The notes under the pieces were generated by a model. The model saw nothing but the letters and a program-made list of their open reading frames with translations, ran no database searches and had not been told where the DNA came from. DNA of 64,000 bases from Microbacterium sp. Root553 (GTDB taxonomy: Bacteria > Actinomycetota > Actinomycetes > Actinomycetales > Microbacteriaceae). This document shows positions 54,740-63,307 of this stretch, in pieces (the stretch's first letter is position 1; every line of letters begins with the position of its first letter). A program made the translations under genes and the position numbers. The stretch is from NCBI RefSeq assembly GCF_001426995.1, contig NZ_LMFY01000001.1, positions 486,241 through 550,240 of the forward strand, read 5' to 3'.

Positions 54740-56080
54740 TCAGAGGTGCAGCTCCGCCACCTCTGCGAGCCCCTCGAGGAAGCGCGCCACGTCGGCCTCG
54801 TCGAAGGCGAGCGGCGGACGGATCTTCAACACGTTGACGTCACGTCCTGCACCGCTGATGAGGATCCTGCGCTCGCGCATGCCGTCGATGATCCTCGTGG
54901 TGCGCGCACGGTCGGGCGTGCGGGTCTCGCGATCCTGCACGATCTCCACGCCGACGACGAGCCCCGCGCCACGAACCTCGGCCACGTGCGGCGAATCGGC
55001 CAGCAGGTCGCGGATGCCGGTGCGCAACAGCTCGCCGATGCGTTCGACCCGTGCGGGCACGCCTTCCTGCTCGAACACGTCGAGCACGGCGGCGCCGGCG
55101 GCGATCGGCACCGACGATCCGCCGAAGGTGTTGAAGTAGCGCACCTTGTCGCCGAAGTCACTCGCCACCTCGGGCCGGAAGACGACGGCGGAGAGCGGGA
55201 TGCCGTTGCCCATGGGCTTGCCCATCGTGACGATGTCGGGCACCACATCCTGCATCGCGAAGCCCCACATGCACGTCCCGAGTCGCCCGAATCCCGCCTG
55301 CACCTCATCGGCGAGGAACAGCCCGCCGTCGGCATGCACCTCATCGACCATGCCCTGCAGGTAGTCGCCGCGCTCGGGGAAGATGCCGTCGCTCATGAAG
55401 GACAGGTCGAGGACGAGGGCCGAGATCCCGAAGCCGTGGCGGGCGAGGTCGTCGATCGCACGACGGACTTCGGCGCGCATGTGCTCGGCGAGCGTCATGC
55501 CCTCGGGCACGAGCTTCACATCGGGCGGGTCGATCTCGCGCACGTGCGGCCCGAGGGGGGAGCCTTCGCCGAGCGCCGGCGAGATCGCCGCGACCGCGCG
55601 AGTGATGCCGTGGTACGCCCAGCGATTGACGATGATGCCCTCGTTGCCGGTGTGATGCGCGGCCACGCGCAGCGCCAGGTCGTTGGCCTCGGAACCGGAG
55701 CACGCGAAGGTCACTCGCCGCAGCTCATCGGGGAAGTACGACACCAGGCGCTCGGCGTAGTCGACGAGCCCCTCCTGCGCGTAGCGGGTGTTGGTGTTCA
55801 GGGTCGCGACCTGCCGGTTCACCGCCTCGACGACATGCGGATGGCAGTGGCCGACCGAGGGCACGTTGTTGTACGCATCGAGATAGTCGGCGCCGTCGGC
55901 ATCGTACAGATGGGCGCGCTCGCCCCGCACGAAGGCGACCGGGTCGTTGTAGATGAGCAGATAGCCGGGCCCGAGCACGTCGAGACGACGCTCGATGTTG
56001 CCTCTGATCGCCGGATCGACCTCGTCGAGTCGTGCGGGATCGAAGCGGCTGGGGTAGCGGGATGCGCCGAGTGAGACCAT
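54740..56080 (-). CDS. Class III PLP enzyme (aminotransferase or phospho-lyase)
   Basis: Pyridoxal-phosphate enzyme of 446 aa. Class III features are CSGSEANDLALRVA (cofactor phosphate), AYHGITRAVAA, LADEVQAGFGRLG, and IVTMGKPMGNG with the Schiff-base lysine; a FNTFGGSSVP segment follows. The protein resembles the AGXT2L group (phosphoethanolamine or phosphohydroxylysine phospho-lyase) because a kinase of the hydroxylysine/ethanolamine type sits directly upstream (22 bp). A normal transaminase role cannot be excluded. Confidence 0.88.
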   Translation of the reverse strand: MVSLGASRYPSRFDPARLDEVDPAIRGNIERRLDVLGPGYLLIYNDPVAFVRGERAHLYDADGADYLDAYNNVPSVGHCHPHVVEAVNRQVATLNTNTRYAQEGLVDYAERLVSYFPDELRRVTFACSGSEANDLALRVAAHHTGNEGIIVNRWAYHGITRAVAAISPALGEGSPLGPHVREIDPPDVKLVPEGMTLAEHMRAEVRRAIDDLARHGFGISALVLDLSFMSDGIFPERGDYLQGMVDEVHADGGLFLADEVQAGFGRLGTCMWGFAMQDVVPDIVTMGKPMGNGIPLSAVVFRPEVASDFGDKVRYFNTFGGSSVPIAAGAAVLDVFEQEGVPARVERIGELLRTGIRDLLADSPHVAEVRGAGLVVGVEIVQDRETRTPDRARTTRIIDGMRERRILISGAGRDVNVLKIRPPLAFDEADVARFLEGLAEVAELHL

Positions 56081-56102
56081 GTGTCGTCCTCCGTGATCGG
56101 GG

Positions 56103-57164
56103 TCAGTGTCGGTGAAGCAGGTGGGCGCGAGCCGCGTCGAATCCGAGGTCGATCACGTTCGCGACGCGATCCCAGTCGTTCCGGGCGTGCTGACGGATGT
56201 AGTCGCCTCGATCGGTGCCCCGCTCGAGGCGCCAGGTCGCGATGAGGGCGCGCAGCGCCACCCGCGCGACGCTCGCGACGGACACGAGCTCGACCTCGTC
56301 GTCGGTGAGCGGGAAGACCTGCCGGTAGCCGTCGAGCAGGTCGCGGGCGACCTCCCACGGATGCCGGGGCGCCGCCTGCAGGTGATTGCCGAGCAGCACC
56401 GCCGGGTCGAACACGACCGGTCCGCGCAGGGTGTCGCCGAAATCGATCACTCCGGTGACGTAGGGGTCGCCGGAGCGATCGACGACGACGTTGTAGGGGC
56501 TGAAGTCACCGTGGATCATCTGCGTGCGGGCCGTCTCCAGCTGAGGTTGCACGCGGTCGCGGAACGCGTCGAAGACCTGATGAGCGAGCCCGGCGCGACG
56601 CGCATCCGCCTCGAGTTCGACGAGGGGCTCGAAGGCGAGGAACCTCTTGAGGTCCCAGGCGAGCACAGGGCTCTCCCCGGGGTGAGCGAACCCGCCCAGC
56701 GCCTGATCGACACGTCCGAGCATCGCCCCGACCGCGCGGCGCTGATCCACCGAGGGCATCTCGTCGGCGAGCAGCACCCCCGGGAGGAACCGGTACACCC
56801 GGAGGATCCCGGCGAACCGGCCTGTCTCGTCCTGCAGCCGGCGCCAGGTGCGCCCGTCGAGAGCAGAGCGCACGGACTGGGTGGGGATGCCCGGATCGAC
56901 GGCCTCGATCCAGGCGATCACGTCGATCTGACAGCGCACGACGTCAAGGGGCTCCTCGGGGTGCGAGACCTTGACGAGCAACTCGTCGTCCCCGGCATCC
57001 GGTCTCAGGCGGTAGGTGGCGTCCTTCTCGGTGTCGAGACGGGTGAGTCGTCCGCTGAGCCCGTAGGCCTGGTCGAGTACGCGGGCGAGCCACTCCTCAT
57101 CGACTCGGTGTGCGGCGCCCGCGAGGCCGGTGTCGCGGAGCAGCGCTTCGGTCTCGGCATCCAT
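56103..57164 (-). CDS. APH-family phosphotransferase (hydroxylysine/ethanolamine kinase-like)
   Basis: Small-molecule kinase of 353 aa with the APH/choline-kinase fold. The ATP-binding N-lobe has RLRPDAGDDELLVKVSHPEE, the Brenner catalytic loop is MIHGDFSPYNVVVDRSG, and VIDFGDTLRGPVVFDPAVLLG supplies the metal-binding aspartate. It pairs with the PLP enzyme, as kinase and phospho-lyase pairs do in ethanolamine and hydroxylysine breakdown. It is divergent from the HAD/oxidase operon, with a palindrome in the shared promoter. Confidence 0.86.
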   Translation of the reverse strand: MDAETEALLRDTGLAGAAHRVDEEWLARVLDQAYGLSGRLTRLDTEKDATYRLRPDAGDDELLVKVSHPEEPLDVVRCQIDVIAWIEAVDPGIPTQSVRSALDGRTWRRLQDETGRFAGILRVYRFLPGVLLADEMPSVDQRRAVGAMLGRVDQALGGFAHPGESPVLAWDLKRFLAFEPLVELEADARRAGLAHQVFDAFRDRVQPQLETARTQMIHGDFSPYNVVVDRSGDPYVTGVIDFGDTLRGPVVFDPAVLLGNHLQAAPRHPWEVARDLLDGYRQVFPLTDDEVELVSVASVARVALRALIATWRLERGTDRGDYIRQHARNDWDRVANVIDLGFDAARAHLLHRH

Positions 57165-57225
57165 CGGCTTCTCCTCGGTCTCGATCGCAGCGTCGTCGGC
57201 TGATCCACGACGACCCTAGCATTTC

Positions 57226-57240
57226 GTCTCAGCATGAGAC
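57226..57240. promoter_or_regulatory. Palindrome in the divergent kinase/HAD promoter
   Basis: gtctca-gca-tgagac is a perfect 6-bp inverted repeat followed by aatatg. The flanking gagacaat resembles half of the GntR-type ATTGTC site, but a separate regulator is equally possible. Confidence 0.55.
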
Positions 57241-57294
57241 AATATGGAGGCAGGCGAAGATCCATCGCCTTCCCACCACAGCGAAAGGCAGCAC

Positions 57295-57969
57295 GTGTCC
57301 ATCGAACTCCCCCGTCCGAAGTACATCTCGTTCGACGTCATCGGCACCCTCATCTATTTCGAGATGCGCAAGACCGTCGAGCCCCTGCTTGCAGACCGGA
57401 TCACCGGCGACGACTTCGAAGCGTTCTACGACCGCTTCCGCCTCGACCGCTACGACGAGATCATGGAGTACCGCCCGTACGACCAGATCATCGACCGCGC
57501 TTTCCGTCGCACCGCCGCACGCTTCGACGTCGAGGTGCGCGACACCGATGTGGCCACGATCATCGACGACATGCGCGGATGGGGCGCACACCCCGATGTG
57601 CTCGAGCCCCTCGCGACGATGGCCGAGCATTTCCCGCTCGTCGCCCTCTCGAACGCCGACGACAGTCACCTCGCCGGCTTCATCCCTCGCCTCGGCGCCC
57701 CGTTCCACGCCGTGATCACCGCTGAGCAGACGCGCGCCTACAAGCCACGCCACCAGGCCTTCGACCACATGCTGAAGGTGCTCGACGCGAAGCCCGAAGA
57801 GTTCCTGCACATCTCCTCGCACCAGCTCTACGACCACATCCCGATGGCCGAGCTCGGCTTCACCAACAAGGTGTTCCTCGACCGCGGCTACGACCCCGAC
57901 CTGCCCCACTACGGCGCGGTCCGCATGACCTCGCTCGACGAGGTCAACCGCGCCCTCGGCATCGCCTGA
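57295..57969 (+). CDS. HAD family hydrolase (haloacid dehalogenase type II-like)
   Basis: Cytosolic hydrolase of 224 aa. Motif I is SFDVIGTLIYF, where the second Asp of DxD is missing (D-V-I-G-T), as in type II 2-haloacid dehalogenases rather than phosphatases. Motif II is VALSNADDSHL and motif III Lys is in YKPRHQAF; the motif IV region is HISSHQLYDHIPM. The GTG at 57295 with AAAGG upstream is chosen over a longer frame. As first gene of the oxidase operon it may hydrolyse a phosphate or other leaving group from the pathway intermediate. Confidence 0.85.
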   Translation: MSIELPRPKYISFDVIGTLIYFEMRKTVEPLLADRITGDDFEAFYDRFRLDRYDEIMEYRPYDQIIDRAFRRTAARFDVEVRDTDVATIIDDMRGWGAHPDVLEPLATMAEHFPLVALSNADDSHLAGFIPRLGAPFHAVITAEQTRAYKPRHQAFDHMLKVLDAKPEEFLHISSHQLYDHIPMAELGFTNKVFLDRGYDPDLPHYGAVRMTSLDEVNRALGIA

Positions 57970-57997
57970 CCCGTCCGATCGTCTGAGAGGCTCCCCC

Positions 57998-59281
57998 GTG
58001 AAGATGCACTCCTACTGGCTCGACACTGCGACTCCCAGCGGTGACCACACGCAGACCCCGATCCCGCGCGAGGTCGACATCGCGGTGGTCGGGGCGGGCT
58101 TCACCGGCCTCTCGACCGCCTATCACGCGGCGAAGGCCGGGCTGTCGGTGGCGGTGCTCGAGGCCAACACGGTCGTCTGGGGGGCCTCCGGGCGCAACGG
58201 CGGCATGGTCACGAACGGCCTGGCCATGGGTTTCCGTGATGCGGTGGACCGCTACGGCGAGGCCAAGGCCAAGGAGTACATCGACCTGTACAACGATGCC
58301 GTCGATCTCATCGAACAGCTCGTCGTCGACAATGGACTCGACGTCGACTTCGAACGCAACGGCAAGCTCATCCTCGCCGCGAAGGAGTCGCACCTCGACG
58401 GCGTGCGCAAGAGCAGCGAGGCGCTCAGCCGCATCGCCGGCCACGACACGCACGTGCTCGACCGCGACGAGATCCGTGCGGAGGTCGGCAGCTCGGCGTT
58501 CTTCGGCGGGTTCACCGAGACCCGGTCGGCTGCCGTGCACGTGGCGAAGTTCGGCCACGCCCTTGCGGGCCTTGCCATGCGAGAAGGTGCGACGATCCAC
58601 GAGAACGCCGAGGTCGTCGACCTCCACCGCATCGGATCGGGCACCATGCATGACCTCGTCACGACCCGCGGCACCGTGCGCGCCGGCAAGGTCGTGGTGG
58701 GCACGAGCGGCTACACCGGTCGTCCCTTCGGGTGGCTGCGGCGTCGTGTCGTGCCGGTGGGCAGCTTCATCACCGTCACCGAGCCCCTGGGAAAGGACCT
58801 CGCTCGCGAGCTGCTGCCGACCCGCCGTGTCGCCACCGACACCTTCAACCTGTTGCACTACTTCCGCCTCACGCCCGACGATCGTCTGCTCTTCGGCGGC
58901 CGCGCGCGTTTCGCCCTCTCTGACCCGGCATCCGACCGCAAGAGCGGCGAGATCCTCGTCGCAGCGCGCAACGCGATCTACCCTCAGCTGCGCGACGTGA
59001 AGACCGACTACATGTGGGGCGGCCTCGTCGACATCTCCATGGACCGCATGGTGCATGCAGGGCAGCGCGACGGGCTGTTCTACTCGATGGCGTACTCGGG
59101 TCACGGCGTGCAGATGGCGACCCACATGGGCAAGGTCATGGCAGAGGTCGTCGGCGGGCGCCACGAGGCCAACCCGTGGCGCGACCTCAAGAACCCATGG
59201 ATCCCCGGCTACTTCGGCAACCCGTGGCTGCACCTGCGCGCCGGCGGCGCCTGGTACGGCCTCAAAGACCGGATGAGCTGA
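57998..59281 (+). CDS. FAD-dependent amine oxidoreductase (PuuB/OrdL-like)
   Basis: Flavin oxidase of 427 aa in the DAO/glycine-oxidase superfamily. The FAD dinucleotide-binding motif is VAVVGAGFTGLSTAYHAAKAG near residue 28, then ASGRNGGMVTNG. The C-terminal GGLVDISMDRMVHAG and YSGHGVQMATHMGK complete the fold. It resembles gamma-glutamylputrescine oxidase, which releases ammonia and an aldehyde from secondary or primary amines. A close paralog lies at 63308-64000. The GTG start has AGAGG upstream. Confidence 0.9.
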   Translation: MKMHSYWLDTATPSGDHTQTPIPREVDIAVVGAGFTGLSTAYHAAKAGLSVAVLEANTVVWGASGRNGGMVTNGLAMGFRDAVDRYGEAKAKEYIDLYNDAVDLIEQLVVDNGLDVDFERNGKLILAAKESHLDGVRKSSEALSRIAGHDTHVLDRDEIRAEVGSSAFFGGFTETRSAAVHVAKFGHALAGLAMREGATIHENAEVVDLHRIGSGTMHDLVTTRGTVRAGKVVVGTSGYTGRPFGWLRRRVVPVGSFITVTEPLGKDLARELLPTRRVATDTFNLLHYFRLTPDDRLLFGGRARFALSDPASDRKSGEILVAARNAIYPQLRDVKTDYMWGGLVDISMDRMVHAGQRDGLFYSMAYSGHGVQMATHMGKVMAEVVGGRHEANPWRDLKNPWIPGYFGNPWLHLRAGGAWYGLKDRMS

Positions 59282-59284
59282 CCG

Positions 59285-60388
59285 GTGCACGATTTCCCCG
59301 GCATCCTGCGCGCCCTCGGCACGGCCGTCAGCACCCCCGCGCCCGTGGTGCTGATCGACGTCGTCGCCGAGAACATCGCCCGCATGCAGGCCTTCGCGAA
59401 CGCGCACGGCAAAGCCGTGCGCCCACACGTGAAGACCCACAAGAGCGTGCGGATCGGACAGATGCAGCTGGATGCCGGCGCCATCGGCCTCACTGCCGGA
59501 AACCTCAGCGAGGCCGAGATCTTCGCGGCGGCAGGGTGCTCCGACATCCTGCTCGCCTATCCCCTCTGGGTCACCGGCGCGAAGGAGGAGCGCCTCAGGC
59601 GCCTCGCGCAGGTGACGCGCCTGAGCATCGGCGCGGAGAGCGCATCGGCGATCGACCGGATCGCCGATGCCCTCGGAGATCGCGCAGGCACGGTCGGCAT
59701 CGTGGTCGAGATCGACTGCGGAGCCCGCCGCTCGGGTGTGCGCCCGGAGGATGCCGGAGCGCTGGCCGCCCATGCGGCGGCGCGCGGGCTGCGCCCGACA
59801 GGTGTGTTCACCTACCCGGGCCACGGCGGCTCGATCGGCGCACGGGAGGGCGCGGCCCGCGATCAGGCCGAGGCCCTGCGCGCAGCCGTCGCCTCGCTGC
59901 GCGCACACGGCATCGAACCCGAGATCGTCAGCGCCGGGTCGACGCCGACCGCCGAGTTCAGCATCGATCCGGTGATCACCGAGATCAGGCCAGGCGAGTA
60001 CGTGTTCAACGACTGGGACAACGTGCGTCTCGGCGACTGCGCGCCCGAGAACATCGCCCTCTTCCTCGCCAGCACGGTCGTCAGCGACCAAGGCCATGCG
60101 CACGTGATCATCGATGCGGGCACGAAGGCACTCGCCCGCGAGGGCAACCCCGACCGAGGGTACGGCCAGGTGCCGAGCGTCGACGGGTACCTCCGCCTCC
60201 TCAACGAGTACCACGGCTTTCTTCAGCTCCCCGACGGCGGTGCGCGCCCCGCCGTCGGCGACCCCGTGCCGGTCGTACCGCACCACGTGTGCCCGGTCGT
60301 GAACAGCTTCGACGAGCTCATCATCACCGATCGCACCGGTACCCTGCTCGACCGCTGGCCGGTCGACGCGCAGGGCCGACTCAACTGA
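59285..60388 (+). CDS. D-threonine aldolase / D-serine dehydratase-like PLP enzyme
   Basis: Fold-type III (alanine racemase N-terminal domain) enzyme of 367 aa. The PLP lysine is in VRPHVKTHKSVRI, and the C-terminal DSD1 metal site is VVPHHVCPVVNSFDE (His and Cys ligands). Family members cleave or dehydrate beta-hydroxy amino acids such as D-threonine or 3-hydroxyaspartate. It starts 3 nt after the oxidase stop, so it is coupled. The pathway substrate may therefore be a hydroxy-amino acid or amine. Confidence 0.88.
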   Translation: MHDFPGILRALGTAVSTPAPVVLIDVVAENIARMQAFANAHGKAVRPHVKTHKSVRIGQMQLDAGAIGLTAGNLSEAEIFAAAGCSDILLAYPLWVTGAKEERLRRLAQVTRLSIGAESASAIDRIADALGDRAGTVGIVVEIDCGARRSGVRPEDAGALAAHAAARGLRPTGVFTYPGHGGSIGAREGAARDQAEALRAAVASLRAHGIEPEIVSAGSTPTAEFSIDPVITEIRPGEYVFNDWDNVRLGDCAPENIALFLASTVVSDQGHAHVIIDAGTKALAREGNPDRGYGQVPSVDGYLRLLNEYHGFLQLPDGGARPAVGDPVPVVPHHVCPVVNSFDELIITDRTGTLLDRWPVDAQGRLN

Positions 60389-60419
60389 CACCCCGCACCT
60401 CCGCCGAAAGGACCCCGCG

Positions 60420-60932
60420 ATGACCGTCGCCCCGATCCCCTCCGTCGCCGACCCGGCCGCCGCGCTCGACGAGCTCGGACTCTCGCTGCCTGTGATCCCC
60501 GACGACCCGAAGTACATCAACTGGCGTTCGTCGCAGGGCGGACAGATCTTCATCTCCGGCCAGCTGCCCTACCGCGACGGCATCCTGCCGGTCACCGGCA
60601 CCGTCAGCGACCGCGCGGATGCCGGCACCGACCCTGCCCTCGTCGACATCGACACGGCCCGCGAGATGATGCAGCAGGCGACGCTGAACGCCCTCGCCGT
60701 CGCGGCGGATGCCACCGGTGGCCTCGACCGCGTGCGTGTGGTGCAGTTGCTCGTCTTCGTGCTCAGTGCCCCGGGCTTCGGCCAGCAGTCGAAGGTGGCG
60801 GATGCCGGCAGCGAGATGCTCGTGCACGTGCTCGGCGAGGAGGGGCGCCACGCGCGCACCGCGATCGGCGTCGCCGGACTCCCGCGCAACAGCCCGGTCG
60901 AGGTGCAGATGGTGTGCGAGGTCCGCGCGTGA
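60420..60932 (+). CDS. RidA/YjgF family protein (enamine/imine deaminase)
   Basis: Protein of 170 aa with the RidA fold: SGQLPYRDGILPVTGTV, RVVQLLVFVLSAPGF and the C-terminal GLPRNSPVEVQMVCEV. RidA proteins hydrolyse reactive 2-aminoacrylate-type imines formed by PLP enzymes and amine oxidases, matching its place next to both. Its stop overlaps the SDR start. AAAGGA precedes the ATG. Confidence 0.9.
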   Translation: MTVAPIPSVADPAAALDELGLSLPVIPDDPKYINWRSSQGGQIFISGQLPYRDGILPVTGTVSDRADAGTDPALVDIDTAREMMQQATLNALAVAADATGGLDRVRVVQLLVFVLSAPGFGQQSKVADAGSEMLVHVLGEEGRHARTAIGVAGLPRNSPVEVQMVCEVRA

Positions 60933-61669
60933 GCGCCGACCGCCCTCTCGCCGTCCTGATCACCGGCGCCTCCAGCGGCATCGGCGCCGCCGTGGCCGCG
61001 CGCTTCCGTGCGGCCGGGGCACGACTGTTCCTCACCGGTCGGCGCGCACAGGCCCCGGCCGACCTCGCTGACGGCGAGACCTACCTTCCCGGCGACCTGA
61101 ACGACGAAGGATTCGTCGCGCAGCTCATGGATGCCGCAGTCACCGAGTTCGGCGCGATAGACACCGTCGTCGCATGCCACGGACTGCAGGCCGATGGCGC
61201 CCTCACCGAGATGCCGCTGGAGACCGCGTCGCGCGTCCTCGATGCGAACATCCTGAGTGTGTTCTCCCTGCTCCAGCATGCCGTTCCGGCGATCCGCGAC
61301 GGCGGCGGGCAGATCGTGCTCGTCAGCTCGCGGCTCGGCATGGTCGGCATCGCCGACCAGGTCGTCTACACCGCGGCCAAGGGCGGCCTGATCATGCTCG
61401 GCAAGGGCGCGGCGATCGAACTCGCCGCACGCAACATCCGCGTGAACGTGGCGGCACCCGGCCTCACCGAGACCCCGGTGATCGAAGCCGGCTTCCAGCA
61501 GAAGGACGACCCGGAGGCGTATCGCGCCTCTCGCGCGGCGACGATCCCGATGCAGCGCCTGGCGCGCCCCGAGGAGGTCGCCGAGGCGATCTTCTTCCTC
61601 GGCTCGCCCGCCTCGTCATACATCACCGGGGCGGTGCTCCCGATCGACGGCGGCTACACGGCTGCCTGA
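60929..61669 (+). CDS. Short-chain dehydrogenase/reductase
   Basis: NAD(P)-dependent oxidoreductase of 246 aa. Cofactor motif TGASSGIG is near residue 13, the VSSR serine strand and the YTAAKGG catalytic Tyr-Lys pair follow, and the C-terminal PIDGGYTA is typical. The GTG start overlaps the RidA stop by 4 nt (GTGA). It ends the plus-strand operon and probably interconverts an aldehyde, ketone or alcohol of the pathway. Confidence 0.9.
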   Translation: MSADRPLAVLITGASSGIGAAVAARFRAAGARLFLTGRRAQAPADLADGETYLPGDLNDEGFVAQLMDAAVTEFGAIDTVVACHGLQADGALTEMPLETASRVLDANILSVFSLLQHAVPAIRDGGGQIVLVSSRLGMVGIADQVVYTAAKGGLIMLGKGAAIELAARNIRVNVAAPGLTETPVIEAGFQQKDDPEAYRASRAATIPMQRLARPEEVAEAIFFLGSPASSYITGAVLPIDGGYTAA

Positions 61670-61705
61670 CACTCCGGCACATCTGCGCATCAGACCGCAG
61701 CGACG

Positions 61706-61749
61706 CAGAGGGCCGGTGGCGGGGTGGGAACCCCGCCACCGGCCCTCTG
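61706..61749. terminator. Strong bidirectional terminator
   Basis: A 20-bp GC-rich inverted repeat (including cagagggccggtggcgggg) closes on a gnra-like GGGA tetraloop. It separates the SDR and the convergent aldehyde dehydrogenase. Confidence 0.85.
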
Positions 61750-61766
61750 TTCCCGTCAGCCCGCTC

Positions 61767-63269
61767 TCACCCCATGCGGTTGAGGATCACGTTCTTCGGC
61801 TCACTCATCTCGCGCACCGCCTCGGCCACGCCCTCGCGTCCGACACCCGAGCGCTTCGACCCGCCGAACGGCATGGCGTCGATCCGGAAGTCGCTCGTGT
61901 CGTTGATGAGCACGCTGCCCATGTGCAACCTGTCGACGGCGTGCATCGCGGTGGTCAACGATGCAGTGAACACGCCTGCCTGCAGTCCGTACTCGGTGTC
62001 GTCGATCGTTTCGAGGGCCGCATCGACGTCACTGAAAGGCTCGACGAAGACGACCGGCCCGAAGACCTCATCACGGTAGATACGGGCCGTGCCCGGCACA
62101 TCGGCGAGCACGGTGGGCCAGTAGAACGACCCTTCGCGACGACCGCCGACGACGACGCGGGCGCCACCGGTGACGGCCTCGTCGACCCAGGTCTCCACAC
62201 GTCGGGCCTCCTGCTCCGAGATGAGAGGACCGACATCGGTCATCGGATCCTTCTTCGACCCCACGATCAGTCGCTCCGTGTCACGTGCGAGGAGCGACAG
62301 CATCCGCTCGTAGTGCGATTCGTGCACGAACACGCGCTGCACCGACAGGCAGTTCTGGCCGGCGACGCCGAAGGCGCCGTCGACGATCCCTGCGGCCGCC
62401 GCCTCGACGTCGCCGTCTTCGCACACCAACACGGCGTTGTTCCCGCCCAACTCCATGAGGATACGACGGGCCCCGACGAGTCGCGCGATCGCATCGCCGG
62501 TCGTCGGCCCTCCCGTGAAGCTCACGGCGGCGATGCGCGGGTCGCTCACCAGCGCGGAACCCGCCTCTCGACCGGCCGCGAGCACCGCCATCCGACGCGG
62601 CGGCATCCCCGCGCGCAGCAGGATGTCGTGCAGCGCGAGCGCCGAGAGCGGGGTCACGGCAGCGGGTTTCAGCACGATGGCGTTGCCCGCGAGCAGGCCG
62701 GGGCCGACCTTGTGGGCGACGAGGTTCATCGGGTCGTTGAACGGGGTGATGGCAGCGATCACGCCGAGCGGCACCCGCCGGTAGTAGCCGAACTTGCCCG
62801 AACCGCGCGCCGTGTCCTCGAAGGGCAGCGTCGATCCCTCGAGCAGCGCGGCGGAGTGCGCCGAGATGCGCAGCGTCTCAGCGGTGCGGGCGACCTCGCG
62901 AGTCGCTTCGGTGATCGTCTTGCTGCCCTCGGCGGAGATGATGCGAGCAAGGCGCGGGCCCTCCTCGCGCACGAGGTCGGCAGCGCGTTCGAGCACCTCG
63001 CGGCGCTCCCACAGCTCCCAGCGCTCCTCGCGGAGGCTGCGCTGCACATCGGCCACGGCCCGATCGACATCGTCGACACTCGCCTGGTAGACGGAGGCGA
63101 CGAGGCTCCCGTCCTCCGGGTCCGTGACCTCGAGCGTCAGCGGCCCCCGCACCCACTCGCCCGCGATGTATCCGCCGCCCCGGAGGCCGAGCGCGCGGAG
63201 AGTCTCCTCGGCCGGATCGGATGCCGTCGACACCGTCTCGCATTCGCACACGGTCGCGTGGTCGCTCAT
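61767..63269 (-). CDS. NAD-dependent aldehyde dehydrogenase
   Basis: Aldehyde dehydrogenase of 500 aa. The catalytic glutamate is in RILMELGGNNAV, the nucleophilic cysteine in AGQNCLSVQRVFV, and cofactor strands VIAAITPFNDPMNL and VSFTGGPTTGDAI are present. It would oxidise the aldehyde produced by the amine oxidases to an acid. The ATG at 63267-63269 has AGGA 9 nt upstream; an ATG 9 nt earlier is possible. It follows the partial oxidase by 38 bp in the same orientation. Confidence 0.93.
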   Translation of the reverse strand: MSDHATVCECETVSTASDPAEETLRALGLRGGGYIAGEWVRGPLTLEVTDPEDGSLVASVYQASVDDVDRAVADVQRSLREERWELWERREVLERAADLVREEGPRLARIISAEGSKTITEATREVARTAETLRISAHSAALLEGSTLPFEDTARGSGKFGYYRRVPLGVIAAITPFNDPMNLVAHKVGPGLLAGNAIVLKPAAVTPLSALALHDILLRAGMPPRRMAVLAAGREAGSALVSDPRIAAVSFTGGPTTGDAIARLVGARRILMELGGNNAVLVCEDGDVEAAAAGIVDGAFGVAGQNCLSVQRVFVHESHYERMLSLLARDTERLIVGSKKDPMTDVGPLISEQEARRVETWVDEAVTGGARVVVGGRREGSFYWPTVLADVPGTARIYRDEVFGPVVFVEPFSDVDAALETIDDTEYGLQAGVFTASLTTAMHAVDRLHMGSVLINDTSDFRIDAMPFGGSKRSGVGREGVAEAVREMSEPKNVILNRMG

Positions 63270-63307
63270 GTCTGTCATTCCTGTTCTCTGATGCTCTGTC
63301 GCCGGGT

